From Acidobacteriota bacterium (GTDB taxonomy: Bacteria > Acidobacteriota > Blastocatellia > Pyrinomonadales > Pyrinomonadaceae), in the NCBI GenBank assembly GCA_013696385.1, contig JACCYR010000108.1, positions 1 to 5,006 of the forward strand: 5,006 nt of DNA, written 5' to 3'. Within the stretch, counting starts at the first letter, position 1. The number at the start of each line of letters is the position of its first letter. Positions 1 to 5,006 of the stretch are shown here, one piece after another. The notes beneath the pieces were generated by a model. That model was not told where the DNA came from, did no database searches, and worked only from the letters and a program-made list of their open reading frames with translations. The position numbers and the translations under genes are program-made.

Positions 1-1091
1 GTAATCTTGTGCAAGGACAATCGGAACTGCCGATTGACCCGCAGCTGGCGCGGGAAGCGGCTGAAATTATCGCCGCCAGCCAAAATCATTACGGCGGTTC
101 GGAAGGCGACGCTAATTTGCGAAAAGCGGTTGCCGAAAAGATTAAAAAATATAATGGAATCGAAGTCGACGTGGATGCAAAACCGTTTCAATTAATGATT
201 ACCAACGGCGGAACAGGCGCATTAATCGGCATCGCAAACAGCTATCTGCGCGGCAAATCCGCGCTCGTTTTTGAGCCGTATTATCCATATCATCGCCGTA
301 TTTTGGAAGAATTCGGCGGAAAGACGGAAACTTTTGAGTTAGATAAAAATCTGACTTTTGAAAAAGACGCTTTGCGCCGAAAATGCCGGGAATTAAAAGA
401 TCGCCGCGAGTTTCCTTTGAAAGCAATTATTGTCTGCACACCCGCTAATCCGTCGGGAAAAGTGATGACGCAAACCGAACTCGAAGCCGTCGCGGAAGTC
501 GCGCAGGAACTCGATTTGCTTTGTATTTCCGACGAAGTTTATGAGCATTACGTCTGCGGCGAAAATCCGCATATTCCCGTCGCTTCTTTGCCCGGAATGT
601 GGGAACGCACGATAACGGTTAATTCATTCTCAAAATCGTGGAACATTTCTGGCTGGCGTTTGGGTTACGCCTACGGCAAAGGCTCGCTTCTTGCGCCGAT
701 AAACGCGGCGGCAAATGTTATTTATGTTTGTCCGGCAACGCCTCTGCAAACTGCGTTGTCAAAAGTTCTGATGGCGGATGCAGATTATTACGATAAAGTG
801 CGCGATAAATTTGACGGAAAACGCCGTTTTATGTCCGAAGCATTAACCGAATTAGGTTTTCAAATCTACAATTCCGGCTCGGCTTTTTATCTTTGGGCAA
901 AAATTCCCGAACAGTTTAACGATGCTTTAACTTTTAACGAAATGCTGATGGAACGCGCCGGAGTCGCAGGTGTTCCGGGCAGCGCGTTTGCAGATTCCGA
1001 TGATTGGGACGCATATATGCGAATCTGCATCGCCCGCGAAGATTTAATTCTCGAAGGCGCGTTAGAAAAATTTAGAATGGCTTTGAAATAA
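1..1091 (+). CDS. PLP-dependent aminotransferase, class I/II (5' partial)
   Basis: This is a fold-type I pyridoxal-phosphate aminotransferase of the aspartate-aminotransferase superfamily, presumably cytoplasmic; the amino donor and acceptor cannot be told from sequence. The frame is open to the window edge. A GTG at 9 could be taken as the start, but the codons before it read Asn-Leu and give NLVQGQSELP, which resembles the N-terminal substrate-binding loop of the family. The true start is therefore upstream, and a few tens of residues are probably missing. Counting the GTG codon as residue 1, the visible landmarks are: NHYGGSEGDANLR (26-38), in place of the usual 'Y..x.G...LR' segment; TNGGTGAL (65-72), the cofactor phosphate loop; NPSG (147-150); SDEVYEHY (174-181), with Asp175 and Tyr178 contacting PLP; SFSKSWNISGWRLGY (206-220), with Schiff-base Lys209; and Arg338 in AYMRI, the expected carboxylate-binding arginine. 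All key residues are intact. It ends in TAA, 25 bases before the DUF433 gene. The family call is firm; the specific reaction is unknown. Confidence 0.93.
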   Translation, partial: NLVQGQSELPIDPQLAREAAEIIAASQNHYGGSEGDANLRKAVAEKIKKYNGIEVDVDAKPFQLMITNGGTGALIGIANSYLRGKSALVFEPYYPYHRRILEEFGGKTETFELDKNLTFEKDALRRKCRELKDRREFPLKAIIVCTPANPSGKVMTQTELEAVAEVAQELDLLCISDEVYEHYVCGENPHIPVASLPGMWERTITVNSFSKSWNISGWRLGYAYGKGSLLAPINAAANVIYVCPATPLQTALSKVLMADADYYDKVRDKFDGKRRFMSEALTELGFQIYNSGSAFYLWAKIPEQFNDALTFNEMLMERAGVAGVPGSAFADSDDWDAYMRICIAREDLILEGALEKFRMALK

Positions 1092-1116
1092 AATCTTTTG
1101 TTGTAATAATAAATTT

Positions 1117-1347
1117 ATGAGTAATTTAAGCGAAAGAATTACAATAAATCCAAAACAATGCGGCGGTCGTCCGTGCATTCGCGGAATGCGGATTCGTGTC
1201 AGCGATGTCATTGATTTATTTGCTAATGGCTTGACGGCAGAGGAAATTTTGAAAGAAATGCCCGACCTCGAACGCGAAGATTTATACGCCGCTTTGCAAT
1301 ACGCTTCGCACAAAATTGACCATCCGATTCTGCCCGTTGCCGCATGA
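1117..1347 (+). CDS. DUF433 family protein, putative antitoxin
   Basis: This small protein of 76 residues is a typical full-length DUF433 member. It shows the family signature ITINPKQCGGRPCIRGMRIR (8-27) followed by a helix-turn-helix-like segment, LTAEEILKEMPDLEREDLYA (39-58), and a short proline-containing tail. DUF433 proteins are commonly encoded directly upstream of DUF5615 PIN-like proteins and are regarded as VapB-like antitoxins that bind DNA and the partner; this role is known or proposed for the family and not shown here. Its stop codon overlaps the ATG of the DUF5615 gene (ATGA at 1344-1347), which indicates translational coupling and supports the pairing. The ATG at 1117 has no clear Shine-Dalgarno sequence; the 25-base gap behind the aminotransferase is A/T rich. 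It may be read through from the aminotransferase or from a promoter inside that gene. The reading frame is intact, unlike its partner's. Confidence 0.9.
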   Translation: MSNLSERITINPKQCGGRPCIRGMRIRVSDVIDLFANGLTAEEILKEMPDLEREDLYAALQYASHKIDHPILPVAA

Positions 1348-1723
1348 CGATTTGGATTGATGCACAACTTCTCATTTTTGCAGAAACACGCACGAAGTAA
1401 GTGTGATTTTTTCACCCGCGATTGCCGTTTGGATTAATCAGAATTTTGCGGTTAATGCGGTTGCGGTGCGCGATTTAAATTTGCGCGATTCGGAAGATGA
1501 AGAAATTTTTCTCGCCGCAAAAAAGGCAAACGCAATTGTAATGACAAAAGACAGGGATTTTCTTCTTCTTCTTGACAGATTCGGAACACCACCGCCAATT
1601 ATCTGGCTGACTTGCGGAAATACTTCCAATGTAAGACTCAAAGAAATTCTTGTTTCAACTCTAGAAACGGCAATCGAGCTTTTAGAAAACGGTGAGGAAA
1701 TCGTTGAGATAAATTCAATCTAA
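1344..1723 (+). pseudogene. DUF5615 PIN-like toxin partner, interrupted after codon 9
   Basis: DUF5615 proteins are small PIN-like (Mut7-C-like) putative nucleases paired with DUF433 proteins. From the ATG at 1344 the frame reads MTIWIDAQL, the family's first beta strand with its conserved acidic residue (Asp6). It then runs into unrelated codons and a TAA at 1398. Family sequence resumes in another frame at 1412 with SPAIAVWINQNF and continues without damage to the stop at 1723, through RDLNLRDSEDEEIF, the catalytic-type strand AIVMTKDRDF, TPPPIIWLTCGN and a C-terminal helix. Removing about 41 bases (1371-1411) would restore a normal 112-residue protein with Asp6, the acidic cluster at 35-40 and Asp56/Asp58. 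As it stands, an internal GTG at 1403 could give a 106-residue product lacking strand 1 and Asp6, probably an inactive nuclease. The rest is not decayed, so the lesion is recent, an assembly error, or bypassed by some unusual means. The family call is strong; the pseudogene status is likely but unproven. Confidence 0.8.
1371..1411. other. ~41-bp insertion inside the DUF5615 gene
   Basis: This segment separates codon 9 (CTT, Leu) from the codon for Ser of SPAIAV in the interrupted DUF5615 gene. The edges are ambiguous by two bases because TT occurs at both junctions, so 1369-1409, 1370-1410 and 1371-1411 are equivalent. Its length (2 modulo 3) and an in-frame TAA at 1398-1400 both break the frame. 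An ATTTTT hexamer occurs near each end (1374-1379 and 1406-1411). A weak hairpin can be drawn from ACAC at 1386-1389 with GTGT at 1401-1404, extendable with a bulge into the flanking A and T bases. There are no clear terminal inverted repeats and no target duplication longer than 2 bp, and I see no second copy in the window. Its origin is unknown. Confidence 0.6.
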
Positions 1724-1797
1724 TCTTTTCTGAATTTTGTGCATAATAGGCTGGTGCGAACGGCGTGAAATTAGGTTTGATTGACCAAGAAGGCAAA

Positions 1798-1827
1798 TTG
1801 TTTCTGAGCGGATACAGGAAATATCAT
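1798..1827 (+). promoter_or_regulatory. Weak sigma70-type promoter candidate for mpl
   Basis: TTGTTT (1798-1803) and TATCAT (1822-1827) are separated by 18 bases. The -10 element matches the consensus at five of six positions; the -35 element matches only in its TTG. Transcription would begin around 1834 and give a leader of about 50 bases that carries the heptamer repeat. A better -35-like hexamer, TTGACC at 1781-1786, has no matching -10 at normal spacing. This is the best pairing I could find in the gap, not a confident call. Confidence 0.22.
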
Positions 1828-1847
1828 TAAATTGGAAAGTGAAACGT

Positions 1848-1882
1848 AATCCAAAATCCAAAATCTAAAATCCAAAATCAAA
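1848..1882 (+). repeat. Heptamer tandem repeat (AATCCAA)n, five units
   Basis: There are five consecutive 7-base units: AATCCAA at 1848, AATCCAA at 1855, AATCTAA at 1862, AATCCAA at 1869 and AATCAAA at 1876. Three are identical, one differs by a single base, and the last is degenerate. The array ends two bases before the mpl start codon and so occupies the place of the ribosome binding site. It contains no G and cannot supply a Shine-Dalgarno sequence. Similar short heptamer arrays are known as intergenic STRR repeats in filamentous cyanobacteria, and they appear upstream of genes in other phyla. Slippage could change the copy number and so the leader length. Confidence 0.88.
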
Positions 1883-1884
1883 TA

Positions 1885-3294
1885 ATGCATTATCACTTAA
1901 TCGGAATTTGCGGGACGGCGATGGCATCCTTGGCGGGAATGCTGCAGGCGCGTGGACATAAGGTTACGGGTTCAGACCAGAATGTTTATCCGCCGATGTC
2001 AACGCAGCTTGAAGAACTTGGCATTGAAATTATCAACGGTTACAAGGCGGAAAATGCCGATGTCGGCGCGGATTGCGTGATTGTCGGCAATACAATTTCG
2101 CGCGGCAACGCGGAACTTGAAGAAGTCTTAAATCGCAAACTCGTTTATCGCTCGCAGGCGGAAATTGTCAAAGAAGAATTTATTCGCGGACGGCGCAGTT
2201 TGGTTGTTGCGGGAACTCACGGAAAAACGACGACGACGAGTATTGCCGCTTGGGTTGCCGAGAGTGGCGGGCTAAATCCGTCTTTTCTCGTCGGCGGAAT
2301 TGTGCAGAATTTTGGCGCGAGTTTTCGTGTGGCGGAGAGCGATTTTTTCGTTATCGAAGGCGACGAATATGACACAGCTTATTTTGATAAGAAGCCGAAG
2401 TTTATGCATTACCTTCCTGAAATTGCGATTGTGGGCAACATTGAATTTGACCACGCCGATATTTATGACGATTTGGACGATATTAAGTTTGAGTTTTCGC
2501 GTTTGATGAATCTTGTGCCGTCAAACGGACGCTTGATTGTCGGCGTTGATTCGCCGGTTGTGCGCGAGGTTCTGATTGAGCAGCACGGCAAACTTCATAC
2601 TAATATCGAAACTTTCGGAACGTCGGATGATGCAAAATGGCAGGCACGTTATATTGATTTTTCGGGCGATGCGACGCGCTTTACGGTTTTCAAAGACGAG
2701 CATTCGTGGGGCGAATTTGAAACTCATTTAATCGGCGAATTTAATGTGCGGAATTGTTTGGCGGTAATAATCGCGGCGGACGCTTGGGGAATTTCCAAAG
2801 AAAAAATCAATCAAGCGTTTCGCACTTTTAAATCGGTTAAAAGGCGCGTCGAAGTTCGCGGAGTTGAAAGCGGCGTAACCGTCATTGATGATTTCGCGCA
2901 TCATCCGACGGCGGTTGAAGAAACCTTGAAGGCATTAAAAGTGAAATACGAAGGCAAGCGTTTGATTGCGGTTTTCGAGCCGCGTTCGTGGTCATCGCGG
3001 CTGGCGATCTTTCAAGAAAAATATGAAAAAGCCTTTACATATGCAGACTATGTGATTATTGCCGGCGTTTATAATACATCGAAAGCCAGCGAACTCGGCA
3101 AAGTTTTAGACACGGAAGAACTTGTCGAACAAATCAAACTGCAAGGCAAACCGGCGATGAGCTTTCCCGATGCCGATTCGATTGTCGAACATCTCGCGCC
3201 CGAAATGAAAGAAGGCGATGTCGTGGCGATTATGTCAAACGGCGGTTTCGGTGGCATTCACGATAAAATTTTGAATGTTTTAAAAGGCAAATAA
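1885..3294 (+). CDS. mpl: UDP-MurNAc:L-Ala-gamma-D-Glu-meso-DAP ligase (murein tripeptide recycling)
   Basis: Mpl is a cytoplasmic ATP-dependent ligase that joins the recycled tripeptide L-Ala-gamma-D-Glu-meso-DAP to UDP-N-acetylmuramate, feeding peptidoglycan breakdown products back into synthesis. The 469 residues match the usual size (E. coli Mpl is about 457). The N-terminal UDP-binding domain starts with MHYHLIGICGTAMASLAGML, whose HxxGICGT form separates Mpl from MurC. The central ATPase domain has the P-loop GTHGKTTTT (110-118), the Mpl-typical EGDEYDTAYFDKKPKFMHY (158-176), FDHADIY (188-194) and EFNVRNCLA (285-293). The C-terminal domain has DDFAHHPTAV (335-344), FEPRSWSSR (365-373) and SNGGFGGIH (451-459). 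All expected catalytic motifs are present. The ATG fits the family N-terminus exactly, although no Shine-Dalgarno precedes it; the heptamer array lies there instead. It stands alone on its strand, 161 bases after the DUF5615 remnant, and ends just before a hairpin terminator. It implies a meso-DAP cell wall. MurC is the main alternative, but the EYDTAYFDKK segment argues against it. Confidence 0.94.
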   Translation: MHYHLIGICGTAMASLAGMLQARGHKVTGSDQNVYPPMSTQLEELGIEIINGYKAENADVGADCVIVGNTISRGNAELEEVLNRKLVYRSQAEIVKEEFIRGRRSLVVAGTHGKTTTTSIAAWVAESGGLNPSFLVGGIVQNFGASFRVAESDFFVIEGDEYDTAYFDKKPKFMHYLPEIAIVGNIEFDHADIYDDLDDIKFEFSRLMNLVPSNGRLIVGVDSPVVREVLIEQHGKLHTNIETFGTSDDAKWQARYIDFSGDATRFTVFKDEHSWGEFETHLIGEFNVRNCLAVIIAADAWGISKEKINQAFRTFKSVKRRVEVRGVESGVTVIDDFAHHPTAVEETLKALKVKYEGKRLIAVFEPRSWSSRLAIFQEKYEKAFTYADYVIIAGVYNTSKASELGKVLDTEELVEQIKLQGKPAMSFPDADSIVEHLAPEMKEGDVVAIMSNGGFGGIHDKILNVLKGK

Positions 3295-3301
3295 AAAAAT
3301 T

Positions 3302-3337
3302 AGAGCAAAAATTCTCAATCATTTTTGCTCTTTTTTT
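3302..3337. terminator. Bidirectional intrinsic terminator between mpl and dacB
   Basis: A perfect 10-bp stem is formed by AGAGCAAAAA (3302-3311) and TTTTTGCTCT (3322-3331), with a 10-base loop. On the plus strand a seven-base T-run (3331-3337) follows, eight bases after the mpl stop codon. On the minus strand, the stem is followed by two bases and then a seven-base T-run, the complement of A 3293-3299. The same hairpin can therefore end transcription of the convergent dacB gene, whose stop lies at 3366-3368. The lower stem is A/T rich, so its strength is moderate to good. Confidence 0.88.
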
Positions 3338-3365
3338 AATTTAATTATCGGCAGTTCGAGGAAAA

Positions 3366-5000
3366 TTACTGATTCATTTTTCCCTTAAAATTGGACAAAG
3401 CAACAACAATATCGTCTATCGCGGCTTGCCGGACTTTTGAATCAACAACGCCGTTAACCAAAATTGAAAAAACAAGCCTTTCGCCCGCCGCGGTATTAAC
3501 ATAACCTGAAAGCGCGGAAACTTGGTCAATCGTGCCGGTTTTTCCGCGCACATTTCCGGCGGCGGATGTTCCCTTGAAACGGTTTCGCAAAGTTCCGTCA
3601 ACGCTGCCGATAGTCAGCGCGTCGCGCCAAACTTGCGCGTAACGGCTTCGCGCCATATAGGAGTAAAGCTGAACGACGGAATTCGGTGTAATCAGATTAT
3701 GCCGCGAAAGCCCGGAGCCGTCCCATTGAATAACGCTGTCTGAAGGAATTCCTGCTTGCAGCAAGAAGTTTTGCACGACTGACAGTCCGCGCTCCGCACT
3801 TATCTTTTTCGGGTCGGTTCTATCGCCGACTTGTTCGCCGAGCGTCCACAAAATTGTTTCCGTGTAAAGGTTTTGGCTTGGTTTCATCGTCTTTGCCGCG
3901 ATTAAACCGAGCGGCGGCGATTCAAGTTTGGCAATTTCGATTGGCGCAACAACGGAAGCGGCTGCTGAAATGGCTTTGTCTTTCGTGCCGATAAACTTAT
4001 TTTGTCCTGTAATCATCACGCCTTTTTTGAGCAGAAGTCCGCGCAGCGTTGCAACAAAAAGTTCGGCAGGATGAGAAACGGAGACAGAACCGCTGAAACC
4101 TTTGTCGCCGGGCGGCATTGTGCCGGTAATTTCCAAAACATTTTGGTCTAGTTTTTTTAAGACTTGAAGATCGCGCTTTGTGTCGGATGCGGAGGTTGTA
4201 CAGCGATTGACAATTTTTACAATCGTGTTAATTGGCAAGGTTTGAACAAAACACGGCTGATTAACCGAACTCGGTTTTACGGACAAATCAACCGCGTTAT
4301 CATTAACGCCGAGAGCCGAAATTTCCGCGCCGTAATACCATTGCAAATCGTCCCATTCCCAGCTTGCCGGAATCGGATTGCCCGAAAAATAACTTTCGTC
4401 GCCGACCAAATTTCCTTCAATCCGTTTTACGCCTGCCTGCACGATTTTTTCCGCCAAAACATCTAAACCTTTGTAATAATCTCCGTCATTAAACGCCGTC
4501 GAAAACGAAATGTCGCCGCGCCCGTAAATCGTCAAATCACCGCGAATTGTGCCGTTTGCGTCAGGCACTGCGGGCGCGTAGACGCTCGTTACAAAGCGAA
4601 AATCGGGCGAGAGTTTTTCAAGCGCGGTGGCAACCGTAAAACTTTTCATATTCGAGGCAGGCATAAAGTATTTTTCGGCGTTTTGTTCAAAAACAGTTTT
4701 GCCTGTGTCGAGCGCAACGATTTTCACGCCGACTTGCCCGCGCCAAAGTTCAGGACGCGCCAAACGAGAGCGAATCTGCGATTGCAAGTCCGCGACGGTT
4801 TGAACGGAAACCGGCGTTGGCGTCGCCGTCAGCATTGGCGTAACGGTTGGTGTTGGAGTCGGCGTAGGCGTTGGTTTTTCAATCACTCGTTGATCCTTAA
4901 CGCTTTGCGCTGTAACCAAAACGCCGAAATTAAAACCAAAACAGACGATTGCAGAAGTTAAAAATCCCGCGATTTTTATTTGATTTATTTTTCTTTTCAT
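3366..5000 (-). CDS. dacB: D-alanyl-D-alanine carboxypeptidase/endopeptidase, PBP4 (DacB) family
   Basis: This is a class C low-molecular-weight penicillin-binding protein (peptidase family S13). It removes terminal D-Ala and cuts D-Ala-meso-DAP cross-links in the periplasm. The 544 residues begin with a signal peptide: basic KRK, a hydrophobic core, and likely cleavage after VTA at Ala31. A Thr-Pro linker follows (about 43-63), then the catalytic domain. The nucleophile motif SNMK is at 116-119 (Ser116, Lys119), SQN at 375-377 and KTG at 487-489, with the conserved DGSGLSRHN at 427-435. The 259 residues between the first two motifs fit the large PBP4 insertion domains. Cys250 and Cys267 could form a disulfide (inference). 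The ATG at 5000 fits the signal peptide, but only six bases precede it, so its ribosome binding site and promoter are out of view and the frame is open to the edge. It is convergent with mpl and shares its terminator. Because of the linker it is longer than E. coli PBP4 (477). Whether carboxypeptidase or endopeptidase activity dominates cannot be told. Confidence 0.94.
   Translation of the reverse strand: MKRKINQIKIAGFLTSAIVCFGFNFGVLVTAQSVKDQRVIEKPTPTPTPTPTVTPMLTATPTPVSVQTVADLQSQIRSRLARPELWRGQVGVKIVALDTGKTVFEQNAEKYFMPASNMKSFTVATALEKLSPDFRFVTSVYAPAVPDANGTIRGDLTIYGRGDISFSTAFNDGDYYKGLDVLAEKIVQAGVKRIEGNLVGDESYFSGNPIPASWEWDDLQWYYGAEISALGVNDNAVDLSVKPSSVNQPCFVQTLPINTIVKIVNRCTTSASDTKRDLQVLKKLDQNVLEITGTMPPGDKGFSGSVSVSHPAELFVATLRGLLLKKGVMITGQNKFIGTKDKAISAAASVVAPIEIAKLESPPLGLIAAKTMKPSQNLYTETILWTLGEQVGDRTDPKKISAERGLSVVQNFLLQAGIPSDSVIQWDGSGLSRHNLITPNSVVQLYSYMARSRYAQVWRDALTIGSVDGTLRNRFKGTSAAGNVRGKTGTIDQVSALSGYVNTAAGERLVFSILVNGVVDSKVRQAAIDDIVVALSNFKGKMNQ
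4812..4874 (-). repeat. Degenerate hexamer repeat encoding the Thr-Pro linker of the PBP4 protein
   Basis: Residues 43-63 of the PBP4-like protein alternate Pro and Thr (PTPTPTPTPT, then VTPMLTATPTP). On the coding strand these are degenerate ACN-CCN hexamers. The stretch lies between the signal peptide and the catalytic domain and probably acts as a flexible, extended spacer that holds the enzyme away from the membrane or its secretion site. Codon choice varies between units, so the run has been kept for its peptide and is not a fresh slippage expansion. Confidence 0.8.
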
Positions 5001-5006
5001 CAGGCT

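Noticed and set aside
9..11. GTG as the true start of the aminotransferase
   Set aside because: The upstream codons Asn-Leu continue the conserved NLxxGQ-like loop and the frame is open to the window edge, so the gene begins outside the window.
1371..1411. Insertion sequence or MITE
   Set aside because: At about 41 bases, without terminal inverted repeats and with at most a 2-bp ambiguous junction duplication, it does not meet the criteria for either.
1062..1415. 117-codon open frame on the minus strand across the DUF433 gene
   Set aside because: It lies antisense to a clearly recognised DUF433 gene and overlaps the aminotransferase end. The translation shows no recognisable domain, so it is a shadow frame.
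1781..1816. Promoter built on TTGACC (1781-1786)
   Set aside because: The -35-like hexamer is good, but no acceptable -10 lies 16-18 bases downstream. The nearest candidate, GATACA at 1811-1816, is 24 bases away and weak.
1848..1882. CRISPR array
   Set aside because: The units are seven bases long and directly adjacent without spacers. This is a simple tandem repeat.
3522..3743. Plus-strand open frames inside the PBP4 gene (also 4164-4466 and 4683-4961)
   Set aside because: They are antisense to a gene with all its catalytic motifs intact, and their translations are low-complexity or arginine-rich with no family signature.
4938..5000. PBP4-like protein as a lipoprotein via Cys20
   Set aside because: The residues before Cys20 (Ala-Ile-Val) do not fit a lipobox, since Val at -1 is atypical, and Cys20 lies within the hydrophobic core. 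A signal peptidase I site after Ala31 fits better.

Overview
The window looks like chromosomal DNA from a Gram-negative-type bacterium that uses meso-diaminopimelate in its peptidoglycan. The base composition is moderate. A DUF433/DUF5615 gene pair, a (Thr-Pro)n linker in a secreted protein, and AATCCAA-type heptamers in front of a gene recall Acidobacteriota of the class Blastocatellia (Pyrinomonadaceae-like). That placement is inference from style; no 16S rRNA or other marker gene is present.

Layout. Positions 1-1091 (+) hold the 3' part of a fold-type I PLP aminotransferase whose N-terminus lies outside the window. After a 25-base gap comes a two-gene toxin-antitoxin-like cassette. A complete DUF433 protein (1117-1347) overlaps by ATGA the start of a DUF5615 PIN-like partner (1344-1723). 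The partner is interrupted after its ninth codon by about 41 extra bases (1371-1411), which bring a stop codon and a frame change. The 161 bases between this cassette and the next gene carry a five-unit heptamer repeat (1848-1882) ending two bases before the mpl start codon, and a weak promoter candidate. Next is mpl (1885-3294, +), the murein tripeptide recycling ligase. A strong hairpin (3302-3337) with a T-run on one side and an A-run on the other ends mpl and probably also the convergent gene. That gene, on the minus strand (3366-5000), is a complete secreted PBP4/DacB-type D-Ala-D-Ala carboxypeptidase/endopeptidase with a Thr-Pro linker behind its signal peptide.

How the genes relate. 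Mpl and PBP4 both belong to peptidoglycan turnover. PBP4 trims or cuts cross-links in the periplasm, and Mpl re-attaches recovered L-Ala-gamma-D-Glu-meso-DAP tripeptide to UDP-MurNAc in the cytoplasm. They are convergent and so not co-transcribed. The aminotransferase and the DUF433/DUF5615 cassette have no evident link to this pathway.

No undescribed multi-gene system is evident. The most unusual item is the short, frame-breaking insertion in the DUF5615 gene: both flanks read as intact family sequence, and removing the insert restores the family N-terminus. The next most unusual is the heptamer array sitting where the mpl ribosome binding site should be.
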